The position numbers and the translations under genes are program-made. Below the pieces are notes generated by a model. That model was given only the letters and a program-made list of their open reading frames with translations, was not told where the DNA came from and did not search any database. DNA of 64,000 nt from assembly GCF_900105945.1 (NCBI RefSeq), contig NZ_FNSO01000003.1, forward strand, positions 964,543 through 1,028,542, written 5' to 3'. Shown here piece after piece: positions 47,377 through 54,947 of the stretch. This DNA is from Amycolatopsis tolypomycina (lineage in GTDB: Bacteria > Actinomycetota > Actinomycetes > Mycobacteriales > Pseudonocardiaceae). Within the stretch, counting starts at the first letter, position 1, and each line of letters begins with the position of its first letter.

Positions 47377-47625
47377 TCAGGCGGCGAGACCGAACCCGGC
47401 AGCCGCGATCGTCTGCAAGAACTCGCGGTGCGTGGCGTGGCGGACCTGGTCGATCCACTGGGCCAGCCGGATCGCACTCAGCCCGTGCGGGCCGGCGACC
47501 TCGCGGCGCAGCCGCTCGTAGGTACGGTCCAGCCAGTCCAGCCGGTCGAACGCCGACGCCGTCGCGGGCGGCATCCCGGCCAGCAGCCCGGCGAACGCGG
47601 CCGGGACGAACAGGCGGTCGGTCAT
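47377..47625 (-). CDS. Small hypothetical protein (82 aa)
   Basis: ATG 47625 overlaps the preceding stop (ATGA). Helical, amphipathic sequence (FDRLDWLDRTYERLRREVAG, then RHATHREFLQTIAAAGFGLA). No motif. Coupled with the membrane-protein gene before it. Confidence 0.5.
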   Translation of the reverse strand: MTDRLFVPAAFAGLLAGMPPATASAFDRLDWLDRTYERLRREVAGPHGLSAIRLAQWIDQVRHATHREFLQTIAAAGFGLAA

Positions 47626-48119
47626 GACTGCCTCCCGTAGCGCAGGGCGATCCAGGTGGTGACCAGCGACGCGGCCACGCCGATCGCGCGGTGCGCGGCC
47701 TGGTCCAGCTCCGTCAGCGCGGTCCCCGGCCCGGCGGCGTCGACCACGCCGTCGCGGCGCTGCACCGTCGCGTGCTCGACGTAGCCCTGCTGCCCCGCCA
47801 GCCGCGCCAGCGCCTTCAGCGGCTCCCGCCGGTCGATCACGTAGTGCGTGGCCGCGTTGATCGCGACCCCCGTGGCCAGCGCCCGCAGCGGCACCCGGAA
47901 CCCGAGCACCCGCGTCACCGCCACCGCCGCACCCACCTGACCAGCGGTGTAGCTGGCCACGTGCCGGGCGCAGTGCCGCGCACCCTCCCGCCCCGGCTTG
48001 CCCTTGCCCGCCGCGTCCTCACTGGACTGCAGCCACTGGTCACACAGCGGGTGAATGTCGGCGAACGTCGCCTGCAACGCCGCGAACAACGCCAGCCCAC
48101 GAACCGTGCTGCTCCGCAT
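47622..48119 (-). CDS. Predicted membrane protein (165 aa)
   Basis: ATG 48119; a longer frame to 48284 is low-complexity shadow sequence. Hydrophobic segments at about 6-22, 50-80 and 140-160 with conserved-looking polar sites (FADIHPLCDQW, GARHCARHVASYT, ATHYVIDRR) recall small integral membrane proteins of actinomycete plasmids. No family is assigned. It follows the small gene upstream within 1 base. Confidence 0.55.
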   Translation of the reverse strand: MRSSTVRGLALFAALQATFADIHPLCDQWLQSSEDAAGKGKPGREGARHCARHVASYTAGQVGAAVAVTRVLGFRVPLRALATGVAINAATHYVIDRREPLKALARLAGQQGYVEHATVQRRDGVVDAAGPGTALTELDQAAHRAIGVAASLVTTWIALRYGRQS

Positions 48120-48120
48120 C

Positions 48121-48375
48121 TCAGGCCACCTCCCCCAGCTCACGCGAGGCCACAACCGGCAGCGAGTACACCCGGGCCACCGGGGCCTCCAGCTCGGCCA
48201 GCGCGGCCTCGATCTCCGCCATCTCCGCGTACAGGTCGACCAGCTCGGCCCCACCCTCGAAGCCCCCGGCCAGGACGCCGTCACCAGTCAGGCCGGTCGT
48301 GTCCGCGAAGTAGTCGAAGTCCAGGTCATCCGTCGCCGCCTCGATCTGGCGGCGGCTCGGTCGTGCGTTCCTCAT
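48121..48375 (-). CDS. Small acidic protein (84 aa)
   Basis: ATG 48375 follows GGAAGGAACTGCCG. MRNARPSRRQIEAATDDLDF, then an acidic helix (ELVDLYAEMAEIEAALAELE). It is the first gene of the long minus-strand operon, transcribed away from the GntR gene. Such a position suggests a regulator or a transfer-related accessory factor; the function is unknown. Confidence 0.55.
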   Translation of the reverse strand: MRNARPSRRQIEAATDDLDFDYFADTTGLTGDGVLAGGFEGGAELVDLYAEMAEIEAALAELEAPVARVYSLPVVASRELGEVA

Positions 48376-48488
48376 CGGCAGTTCCTTCCGTCGTTGACTC
48401 ATTCAATCTAGCGCAAGCGAGTTCAAAGGCACGATAGGCCGATCGAGTGAACTAGCCCAACCTGATACAAGCGGACTAATCTGGAGCT
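48376..48488. promoter_or_regulatory. Divergent promoter region between AICE operon and GntR gene
   Basis: 113 bases, A+T-richer than the surroundings, between two divergent starts. Related motifs GCGAGTTCAA and GAGTGAACT lie 20-30 bases apart and could be regulator half-sites. By analogy with KorSA of pSAM2, the GntR protein may bind here. Confidence 0.4.
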
Positions 48489-48809
48489 ATGGACAGCTCT
48501 GCTGGGCAAGCGCCCTTCGAAGTAGTGGCAGCCGAGATCCGAAGGGATATGCGGGAAGGGAAGCTAAAGCCGGGCGACAAGCTGCCAACTCATCGCGAGT
48601 TGGCCGGCCGGTACGACATCGCCGTCGCCACCGTTCAACGGGCGCTCAAGGTCCTTCAGGACGAAGGGCGCCTCGTGGCGCGCCAGTCGATTGGCGTCTT
48701 CGTCACGGAGAACGCGGGACAGGCGGAGCCGCTGACGTTGAGCCAGCTTGCGGCCCAACTGGCTGACCTGCGTGAGCGTGTCGAGACGTTGGAACGCCGT
48801 CCTGGCTAG
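48489..48809 (+). CDS. Short GntR-family transcriptional regulator (KorSA-like role)
   Basis: 106 residues from ATG 48489 (GGAG upstream). The winged helix has EVVAAEIRRDMREGKLKPGD, KLPTHRELAGRYDIAVATVQ and ALKVLQDEGRLVARQSIGVF, all typical of GntR, followed by a short coiled coil in place of an effector domain. Short GntR proteins such as KorSA repress the replication and transfer genes of AICEs. It is divergent from the main operon, which fits that role. Confidence 0.85.
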   Translation: MDSSAGQAPFEVVAAEIRRDMREGKLKPGDKLPTHRELAGRYDIAVATVQRALKVLQDEGRLVARQSIGVFVTENAGQAEPLTLSQLAAQLADLRERVETLERRPG

Positions 48810-49009
48810 CCGTTGAACAGTGCGCGGGCGAACTGGATCAAGCTGTCGAGGGCGCCGTCGCCCTTGTCGGCGGCAGTGTCGACGGCCGCGGCAGCCTCAA
48901 TCGGAGACTTGATCACGATAACGATCACCACGAGCACGGTCAGCCCGAAAAGGAACTTCTTCCAGCCCCCGCCGCCGGTCTTGAACCCAGGGAACGAACT
49001 CTTCGCCAT
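48806..49009 (-). CDS. Small single-pass membrane protein (67 aa)
   Basis: ATG 49009 follows AAAGGAGAGATC. The basic N-terminus (MAKSSFPGFKTGGGGWKKFL) leads into one helix (LFGLTVLVVIVIVIKSPIEA) and a polar tail. Its stop overlaps the convergent GntR stop by a few bases. The function is unknown. Confidence 0.6.
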   Translation of the reverse strand: MAKSSFPGFKTGGGGWKKFLFGLTVLVVIVIVIKSPIEAAAAVDTAADKGDGALDSLIQFARALFNG

Positions 49010-49202
49010 GATCTCTCCTTTGTGGTCGTTTGGCTGGTCCGGTTCGGACCGGGCCGCCTTGCTGAAACCAGATTCGCGGATGGACCCCCATGCACATCAG
49101 GGCGCAAGCGGGGGCACATGGCACAAGGGGGGGCACATTCGGAGGAGTCCGGTTTGTGCCCCCTGCCGATCACCTGTGTTTAACTGGGGGTGAGGAGGGG
49201 CG

Positions 49203-50624
49203 ATGAACGAACAGGGAAGGGTGCCGAACACCCAGCTGGCGGCCCTGATGCGGGAGGCCCAGCTCAGCCAGAAGAGCCTCGCGCACCACATGCGCATGAT
49301 CAGCGAGCGCGACAACGGGAAGCCCATCGCGCCGTCGCACACGAATGTGGCCAAGTGGTTGAGCGGCGAAACGAGGCGTCCGAACGCGCGAACCTGCCAG
49401 GTGCTCGTTAAGGCGCTGAGTGGGCGCCTCCAGCGCCGCCTCACACTCGAAGACGTCGGCTATGGCGGCGGCCGGCCGGGCAACACCCCAGACGAGTCCC
49501 CCTTGGACTACCCCGAGACTATCGAAGCGACCGTGACGTCGCTCGAACGGCTCGCCGCATACGAGCTGCGCGACGGCGCGGCGACCGGGGGCCTGGTAGT
49601 CGTGCCGGAGGCATGGGACGGTCTGCTGACGCGGTGGACGTACGGTGAGGACAGCGAGCCGCACGCTCCGGTCGAGCCACGACCGATCGGCGAAGTCGAC
49701 GTCGAAGTGGTGAAGGATGCGACGGCCTACTTCGCGAACGCGGACTACAGGTACGGCGGCGGTCGACCTCGACCGATGGTCGGTACTTTTCTCAAGACGG
49801 AAGTGCTTCCACTGCTACCCGCGGTTTCACCCAGTACCGCAATAGGACGAGAATACTTCCGAGAAGTAGCGGCCCTTACGCGGCTCGCGGGCTGGACCGC
49901 ATACGACATCGGCGAGCACGGCGCAGCTCAGCATTACCTGTTTCTGGCTTTCAGGCTCGCGCGGGCGGCAGGCGATAAAGCGTTGTGTGGGCGAATTCTC
50001 GCAGGGATGAGTCATCAGGCAAACTTTCTCGGACATTTCGAACGTGCCGTTCATCTCGCCCGCGGTGCGGCATTTGGCGCTCGGGACCACGCCACTGCGA
50101 CGACCAATGCCCTTTTTTATGCGATGGAAGCCCGAGCGCTGGCGTCAATGGGAAAGACTGCGGAAACGATTGCAGCACTTGCTGCCGCCGAGCAATGGCT
50201 CGGAAAAAGTGATCCCGAAAAGGATCCGGAATGGATCACGTATTTCGACAATGCAGAGCTGCATGCCGAGTTTGCCCACTGTTATCGAGACTTAGGGCAG
50301 GCCGATTTGGCGGTGCATCACGCTGCGGAATCCATTTCTTCGTCTAAAAACCTCTATGTCCGCAGCCTTTCATTCTGTCGAACAGTACTGGCAACGGGGC
50401 ACCTTCAAGCTAACGAAATAGAAGAAGCCGTGAAAGTGGCGCAAGGGGTCGTCGACACCGCCGTGCAACTGAAGTCTTTCCGTGTCGTTTCCTACTTGCA
50501 CGACTTCCGCAAGCGCCTTCGCGGTCATTCTTCCGAGTCTGCGGTGCGCGACTTCACGGAACAGACCGAGAGTCTGCTTGGGTCAGTAGATTCCCCACTG
50601 TCGCGGCAGTTGTTCATTGCGTAG
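49203..50624 (+). CDS. XRE-family regulator with TPR-like C-terminus
   Basis: 473 residues from ATG 49203 (GGGGTGAGGAGGGGCG upstream). The N-terminal helix-turn-helix (LMREAQLSQKSLAHHMRMIS; VAKWLSGETRRPNARTCQVL) is followed by a long helical repeat region (about 190-440). This is the plan of actinomycete regulators that bind DNA through XRE and a ligand or peptide through TPRs. The 3' half is visibly less GC-rich. It overlaps the convergent APH-like gene by 42 bases, which suggests the two arrived as a pair. Confidence 0.82.
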   Translation: MNEQGRVPNTQLAALMREAQLSQKSLAHHMRMISERDNGKPIAPSHTNVAKWLSGETRRPNARTCQVLVKALSGRLQRRLTLEDVGYGGGRPGNTPDESPLDYPETIEATVTSLERLAAYELRDGAATGGLVVVPEAWDGLLTRWTYGEDSEPHAPVEPRPIGEVDVEVVKDATAYFANADYRYGGGRPRPMVGTFLKTEVLPLLPAVSPSTAIGREYFREVAALTRLAGWTAYDIGEHGAAQHYLFLAFRLARAAGDKALCGRILAGMSHQANFLGHFERAVHLARGAAFGARDHATATTNALFYAMEARALASMGKTAETIAALAAAEQWLGKSDPEKDPEWITYFDNAELHAEFAHCYRDLGQADLAVHHAAESISSSKNLYVRSLSFCRTVLATGHLQANEIEEAVKVAQGVVDTAVQLKSFRVVSYLHDFRKRLRGHSSESAVRDFTEQTESLLGSVDSPLSRQLFIA

Positions 50625-51476
50625 ATCCGAGATGCGATGAAGGATCTCTGCGTCCAGCTCATCCGTCTCGCCCATTCGTTGCATTAGCCATGTCGTCATG
50701 TTTAGCTCGCGAATAGCGCGAAGTACAGGGAAGCCTGCCCACTTGGTCGGATCGAATCCGTAGGCTCTGACATATGCCGCATATGACGCCTTGTCGAGCC
50801 ATCCGAATGCCTTGTATCGCACAGCCGCAACGGCAACATCCCACTCGCGTGGCCCGAATGCGAAATCCTCGAAATCGATCAGGCGAACGATGCCATTCTC
50901 GTCGCGCATGAGGTTTCCGTTATGCGCGTCACCATGGATTGGACCGAGAGGTAGAACAAAATCGAGTTCTTCGAATTTCGCCTCTAGCTCAATTGACCGA
51001 TTGCGAAGGAATGATAGGTCGGCATCCGGAATTCCATTTGCCCGATCGAGGCGTGCGGCCACCTTGGGGAAAGGCTCGAATTGTGGCAATGCGAGAGTGT
51101 CGTTCGAGGGGAGATTGTGCAGTTGACGTAGTATCTCGCCGAGATCTTGATATTCAACCGGTTCATTACTCTCGCGAATGAACTCCCAGAATGTGACAGC
51201 GAATCCGCAGGCGAGGACTGGCTGCGGAGCTTGCCGGGCGAGTCGGACTGCCGGGAAGTCGGCGGTTTCGAGCCATGCGGCAATTCGAATCTCTTTGCGA
51301 CTGGCCTCTTCGGAGCGCCCCACCCGCGCCATGACGTCGCGCTGCAAGCGGAACATGGCGTTTTCGCCCATGCGGATAAGGGAGGCGGATTCGCAGTCGA
51401 GGTCTGCGACCTGGCACGCTTCGCGTAGCGCACGCTCAGCGGAATCCGGCGTGAGCGCGGGACCGGTCTGTGTCAT
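50583..51476 (-). CDS. Aminoglycoside-phosphotransferase-family kinase-like protein
   Basis: 297 residues from ATG 51476. The APH catalytic loop is HGDAHNGNLMRDENG (about 190) and the metal site LIDFEDFAFGPREWDVA (about 210); ATP-site residues lie in NAMFRLQRDVMARVGR. The enzyme class phosphorylates small molecules. Without a close relative I cannot call resistance. G+C is clearly lower than in the rest of the element, a sign of separate origin. Convergent overlap with the XRE regulator. Confidence 0.8.
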   Translation of the reverse strand: MTQTGPALTPDSAERALREACQVADLDCESASLIRMGENAMFRLQRDVMARVGRSEEASRKEIRIAAWLETADFPAVRLARQAPQPVLACGFAVTFWEFIRESNEPVEYQDLGEILRQLHNLPSNDTLALPQFEPFPKVAARLDRANGIPDADLSFLRNRSIELEAKFEELDFVLPLGPIHGDAHNGNLMRDENGIVRLIDFEDFAFGPREWDVAVAAVRYKAFGWLDKASYAAYVRAYGFDPTKWAGFPVLRAIRELNMTTWLMQRMGETDELDAEILHRISDLRNEQLPRQWGIY

Positions 51477-51599
51477 GCCGTCCGTTCTCCTATCGGTGAC
51501 TCGTTCAGGCTACTGGGCCGCGGCGCGGGTCGCCGACGATCGGCGTCCAGCAGCAGCGTGCTGAGCCTGCGTCTCCGGTGGGCGGGGGTCCACCTGGAT

Positions 51600-52583
51600 A
51601 TGACGGACGATCCGCGGTGGTCGACGCCGCACAGCTCACCGGGGCATCCTGGCGACATGGGCGAGGGAACGATCTTCGACAAGTGGGAGGCAGCCGGCCG
51701 CCGGGCGATGCAGCGGGATGAGGCGTGGCGGGCACGTTGGGCGGCGATTGAGCGGGCCGCACGATGGCCACTGCTGTCGGGTGCTGCCGTCGCCGGGCTG
51801 GCGCTCGGGGTGTTGGCGGGCTGGCCGTGGTGGCCGTGGGCAATCGGCGTGGGACTTCTCGCAGTGCTCGCCCTGGCGGGAGTTCGTCAGCGGCTGGGGC
51901 CGGCCTACATGACCGCTACGGCTCTGCTGGCGGTCGATGCTGCCCTGCTCAGCTACGTCAACCCGTGGTGGTGGGGTCTGCTCGCTGGAATCGGGGCGCT
52001 CGGGTTCGCGGCGGTCGCCGGAACGTGGCTGGGCTGGTGGCAGCATCGCCGGACGCACGTGCTTGCCGCCGCCGTGGCCGGCCTGGCACTGCTGGCGACG
52101 TCCGCGGTGGTGCTCGCGGTGCACGCGGCCCAGGCAGCCGAGGTCGAGCGTCAGCAGCAGGCCCAAGCGCACGAACAGGCCGTGGCGCGCATCCTGCCGC
52201 GGACCCCGGCCAGCATGGTGAACTTCCTCGCCGAACGAATCACCCGGCCCACGCCCGAAGCGGTCGCCGATGCGTGCTTCGTGTTCAGCCCGGACGCGCA
52301 ACGTCAGCTCGCCGACGCTCAAGGTGGCGGCGACTGTGCCGGAGCCATCCGGGCACTCGCTGCCCGGGTCACCGACCCCAGCGGGTACGTCAACCGCCTC
52401 TGGCTGCCCGGTCAGGCCACCCAACCCGGGCCAGCCAGCACGCTCACCGTGGACGCCTGCGCCCTCGACTTCGGCGGCCTCGCTGGCGTCCCCGGACCCG
52501 ATCCGGGGCCCCAGCTTGGCCACTTGACCCTGACGCAGCAGCATGGCGAGGGTCACCGCATCACGGCCTACCGGCCGTGCTGA
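51600..52583 (+). CDS. Membrane protein (about 327 aa) at the right end of the AICE
   Basis: ATG 51600 or ATG 51657 could start it; neither has a strong ribosome site. After a charged N-terminus come four to five helices (about 55-180; SGAAVAGLALGVLAGWPWW, LLAVLALAGV, TALLAVDAALLSYV, AAAVAGLALLATSAVVLAV). An outer domain of about 140 residues with two Cys residues follows (DACFVFSPDAQ...VDACALDF). It may be an envelope or transfer protein. No family is recognised. Confidence 0.6.
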   Translation: MTDDPRWSTPHSSPGHPGDMGEGTIFDKWEAAGRRAMQRDEAWRARWAAIERAARWPLLSGAAVAGLALGVLAGWPWWPWAIGVGLLAVLALAGVRQRLGPAYMTATALLAVDAALLSYVNPWWWGLLAGIGALGFAAVAGTWLGWWQHRRTHVLAAAVAGLALLATSAVVLAVHAAQAAEVERQQQAQAHEQAVARILPRTPASMVNFLAERITRPTPEAVADACFVFSPDAQRQLADAQGGGDCAGAIRALAARVTDPSGYVNRLWLPGQATQPGPASTLTVDACALDFGGLAGVPGPDPGPQLGHLTLTQQHGEGHRITAYRPC

Positions 52584-52650
52584 CATCACTCTGCGTTGAT
52601 GTCCGCGGCTCCCATGTTGCACCCGGCCCAGGCTGGGAGGGGCTCAATGG

Positions 52651-52658
52651 GGGTCTCA
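52651..52658 (+). repeat. GGGTCTCA copy near the right end of AICE copy 1
   Basis: Exact match and same orientation as the three repeats at 27466-27496, 95 bases before the downstream att repeat. Candidate right-arm integrase site. Confidence 0.35.
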
Positions 52659-52752
52659 GCCACTGCCGTTCATGGGGGTTCGGTGCCGACTTCAATAGGC
52701 GCTGACCTGCATCGATCTTCTCCGCGGACCGTGCTGAACCAACAACCCAAGA

Positions 52753-52795
52753 CCTGAAAAGCGGAAGGTCGCCGGTTCGACCCCGGCCCTGGCCA
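52753..52795. repeat. att repeat between the two AICE copies
   Basis: The same 43 bases as 27362-27404, without the 5' part of tRNA-Phe, so this is not a functional tRNA gene. It is attR of copy 1 and attL of copy 2. Confidence 0.9.
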
Positions 52796-52811
52796 CACTA
52801 TCTACCTGCGA

Positions 52812-52848
52812 AGACAGGCCCCCAACCTATCGGGTTGGGGGCCTGTCT
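52812..52848. terminator. Terminator hairpin, copy 2
   Basis: Exact duplicate of the 16-bp stem at 27421-27457, before the integrase gene of copy 2. Confidence 0.75.
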
Positions 52849-52884
52849 CGTATCCAGGGTCTCAACAAAGGGTCTCAACGGGTC

Positions 52885-54237
52885 TCAGGCGCCGTCCTTC
52901 CAGAAGTACGTGTTGATCTGGCCTGCCACCTCCTCCCGGATACCGTCGGTCACATGTTGGTACCGCCGTCGCATCGCCTCGGTCGACCAGCCCATGAGCT
53001 TCATCACCACTCGGGGGTCCACTCCGAGCAGCAGCAGGACCGTGGCGGCGGTGTGTCGGGCGTCGTGAAGGCGGGCCTCCCGGACGCCGGCCTCCGCCAG
53101 CAGCTCGCGCCAGGTCTCGTAGTCGGCGCGCGGGTCGATCGGCCGGCCGTTCTCCTGCGTGAAGATCCAGCCACCCTCTTCCCAGAGGTCCGCAGCCCGG
53201 TCTCGTTCGCGTGCCTGGCGCTGCTCGTGCCGCATCAGTAGCTCGAAGATCTGGTCAGGCAGCGGCCACGTGCGGCGCCCGGCCCGTGACTTGACGTCCA
53301 CCTCGACCAGGCCGCCGCCGTGGCGTTGCGGGCACTTGCGTGCGTGCTCGACACAGGTCGGCGGGCAAGGCGGCGGACACGGGCGCGTGTGCCGCTTGCA
53401 CGGCTGCTTACACGGCGCCGTCTTGTGGTAGGCCGCGCCGCACTCATGCGGGTCATCGCAGCCGTGCAGCCACTTCTGCCGCTGCAGAGCCTTGCGGATG
53501 CGCAGCGTTCGGCGCTCCCGGTTGAGTGCTGGCCACTTGAAGCCCAGCGTCTCGCCCTGGCGGACCCCCAGGGCGAGGGCGATCACGAACCGCACGCCGT
53601 TGCGGCGCTTGAGCGCGGCCTCGATGATCGCCTGCGCGTCTTCGGGCTCGAAAGGCTCTACCTCCTCTTCCTCGACCTTCGGGGCCCTGGCAATCGCCAC
53701 CACATTGCGGAAGATCTTCTTGCGGTCGAAGGCGACCTGGAAGGCGGTGCGGGCCGTGCGGTGAACCTGGTGCACGGTGGCCGGCTTGAGCCCGGCCGCC
53801 AGCATCTTGCGGTATAGCTGCTCGAAGTGCTCCGGCTCGATGGGCTTTCCCCTGCGCTTGCCCAGGCCTGGGGTCAGCTTGTACCGGCCCACGCCCGGGA
53901 TCAGGTGACGGTAGACGGCCGTCTTGTAGCCGACGACTGTCTTGTACCGGGCGGTCATCGGGGCGATGTTCTCGACCCAGTGGATCAGCCACGCCTCGAC
54001 TGTCCAAGACTCGCCAGGCTTGAGCACTTCTCCCTTCTCGACCTGATTCAGCAGTTCTCGGTAGGCGTCGCGCGCCTCGTCCTCGTCACGCCGTTTGATG
54101 TGCCGTCGGTCGGGATCGCCGTTGTCCTTGACGCCCACGGTCACCCGGGCGTGCCAGTAGCCGTCGTATTCGCTGTAGTAGAAACTTCCTTGCCCATCGG
54201 GGTTTTTGGTGCCCTTGGGACGTTGGCTGCGTGCCAC
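52885..54237 (-). CDS. int: Tyrosine integrase, copy 2
   Basis: Translation identical to the 450-residue integrase at 27494-28846, with all catalytic residues and the Cys-rich insert. The cell would carry two intact int genes if the tandem structure is real. Confidence 0.93.
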   Translation of the reverse strand: MARSQRPKGTKNPDGQGSFYYSEYDGYWHARVTVGVKDNGDPDRRHIKRRDEDEARDAYRELLNQVEKGEVLKPGESWTVEAWLIHWVENIAPMTARYKTVVGYKTAVYRHLIPGVGRYKLTPGLGKRRGKPIEPEHFEQLYRKMLAAGLKPATVHQVHRTARTAFQVAFDRKKIFRNVVAIARAPKVEEEEVEPFEPEDAQAIIEAALKRRNGVRFVIALALGVRQGETLGFKWPALNRERRTLRIRKALQRQKWLHGCDDPHECGAAYHKTAPCKQPCKRHTRPCPPPCPPTCVEHARKCPQRHGGGLVEVDVKSRAGRRTWPLPDQIFELLMRHEQRQARERDRAADLWEEGGWIFTQENGRPIDPRADYETWRELLAEAGVREARLHDARHTAATVLLLLGVDPRVVMKLMGWSTEAMRRRYQHVTDGIREEVAGQINTYFWKDGA

Positions 54238-54251
54238 AGGTGGGCCCTTTC

Positions 54252-54554
54252 TCAGGCGGCGTCAGGTTTCTTGGCGTTGGCGACCAGCCGGGCGGCGTAG
54301 TCGCGGATGGCATCGATGTGCACCCTTCGAAGCCGTCCGATTTGGACAGATTCGAGTTCGCCGGATGCGACTAGCGCGAAAGCGGTGGTGCGGCCCACAC
54401 CCAGCTGTGCACCGGCTTCCGCCACGGTGAACAGGACGCGAGGGGGCATCGGTCGCGAGTGCAGTTGCGCGTCTGCCTCCTTGGCTGCCGCAAGTCGTTC
54501 GGCGAGTTGGGCGAGGGTGGTCACGAGTGCGGCGATGTCGTTGGCGGGAGCCAT
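54252..54554 (-). CDS. xis: Excisionase, copy 2
   Basis: Identical to the 100-residue protein at 28861-29163, with the same ribosome site before ATG 54554. Confidence 0.85.
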   Translation of the reverse strand: MAPANDIAALVTTLAQLAERLAAAKEADAQLHSRPMPPRVLFTVAEAGAQLGVGRTTAFALVASGELESVQIGRLRRVHIDAIRDYAARLVANAKKPDAA

Positions 54555-54712
54555 GGCGTGATGACCTCCAAACGCCCGCGGTCGGGCCTGGTGAAGCGCC
54601 GCCGGACACGGGTCGGGCGGCGTGATTCGGTTACGGTGGGTGCTTGCCGGGCTGGGCAGGCTGGCAGAGAGGTAGGGGCGGGTAGCAGCGCTGGGGCGGC
54701 GGGGGCTGGAAG

Positions 54713-54930
54713 AAACCCGCAAAACCCGCAAACCCGCAAAGTGGCCTCTGACCAGCGGGTTTGCTGGCGGGTTTTGGTGCGGGTTTCTCCCGGCAACCCG
54801 AGAAACCCGCGGGTTTTGCGGGTTTCTCCACCGACCCCGGACGAAAAACCCGCCTCCCTCTGCCAGCCTCTTTTCCCTGGTCACAGCCCTACGGAGTGAT
54901 CGTTTGCGGGTTTGCGGGTTTTGCGGGTTT
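54713..54930. repeat. Octamer iteron cluster, copy 2
   Basis: All thirteen GCGGGTTT/AAACCCGC copies of 29322-29539 are repeated with the same spacing inside the 393-base gene-free gap. Confidence 0.6.
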
Positions 54931-54947
54931 TTTCGCCGCCTGTGCTC

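Larger units (their letters stand above)
27362..52752. mobile_element. AICE copy 1 (25,391-bp integrative and conjugative element in tRNA-Phe)
   Basis: The unit is bounded by identical copies of the tRNA-Phe 3' end at 27362 and 52753. It carries a tyrosine integrase and excisionase next to att and a separate primase-polymerase and helicase-like ATPase for replication. It also has one FtsK/TraB-type translocase with small membrane proteins, GntR and XRE regulators, and a NUDIX (Pif-like) protein. That is the standard AICE toolkit, where double-stranded DNA is moved by a single TraB motor. The Prim-Pol type of replication differs from the RepSA type of pSAM2. Confidence 0.92.

Noticed and set aside
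50583..51476. Calling the APH-like gene an aminoglycoside-resistance gene
   Set aside because: Only the general APH fold motifs are visible. The family includes many small-molecule kinases unrelated to resistance.
52753..52795. A second tRNA-Phe gene at the internal att site
   Set aside because: Only the 3' part from the anticodon loop on is present. The acceptor 5' strand and D-arm are missing, so it is an att remnant.
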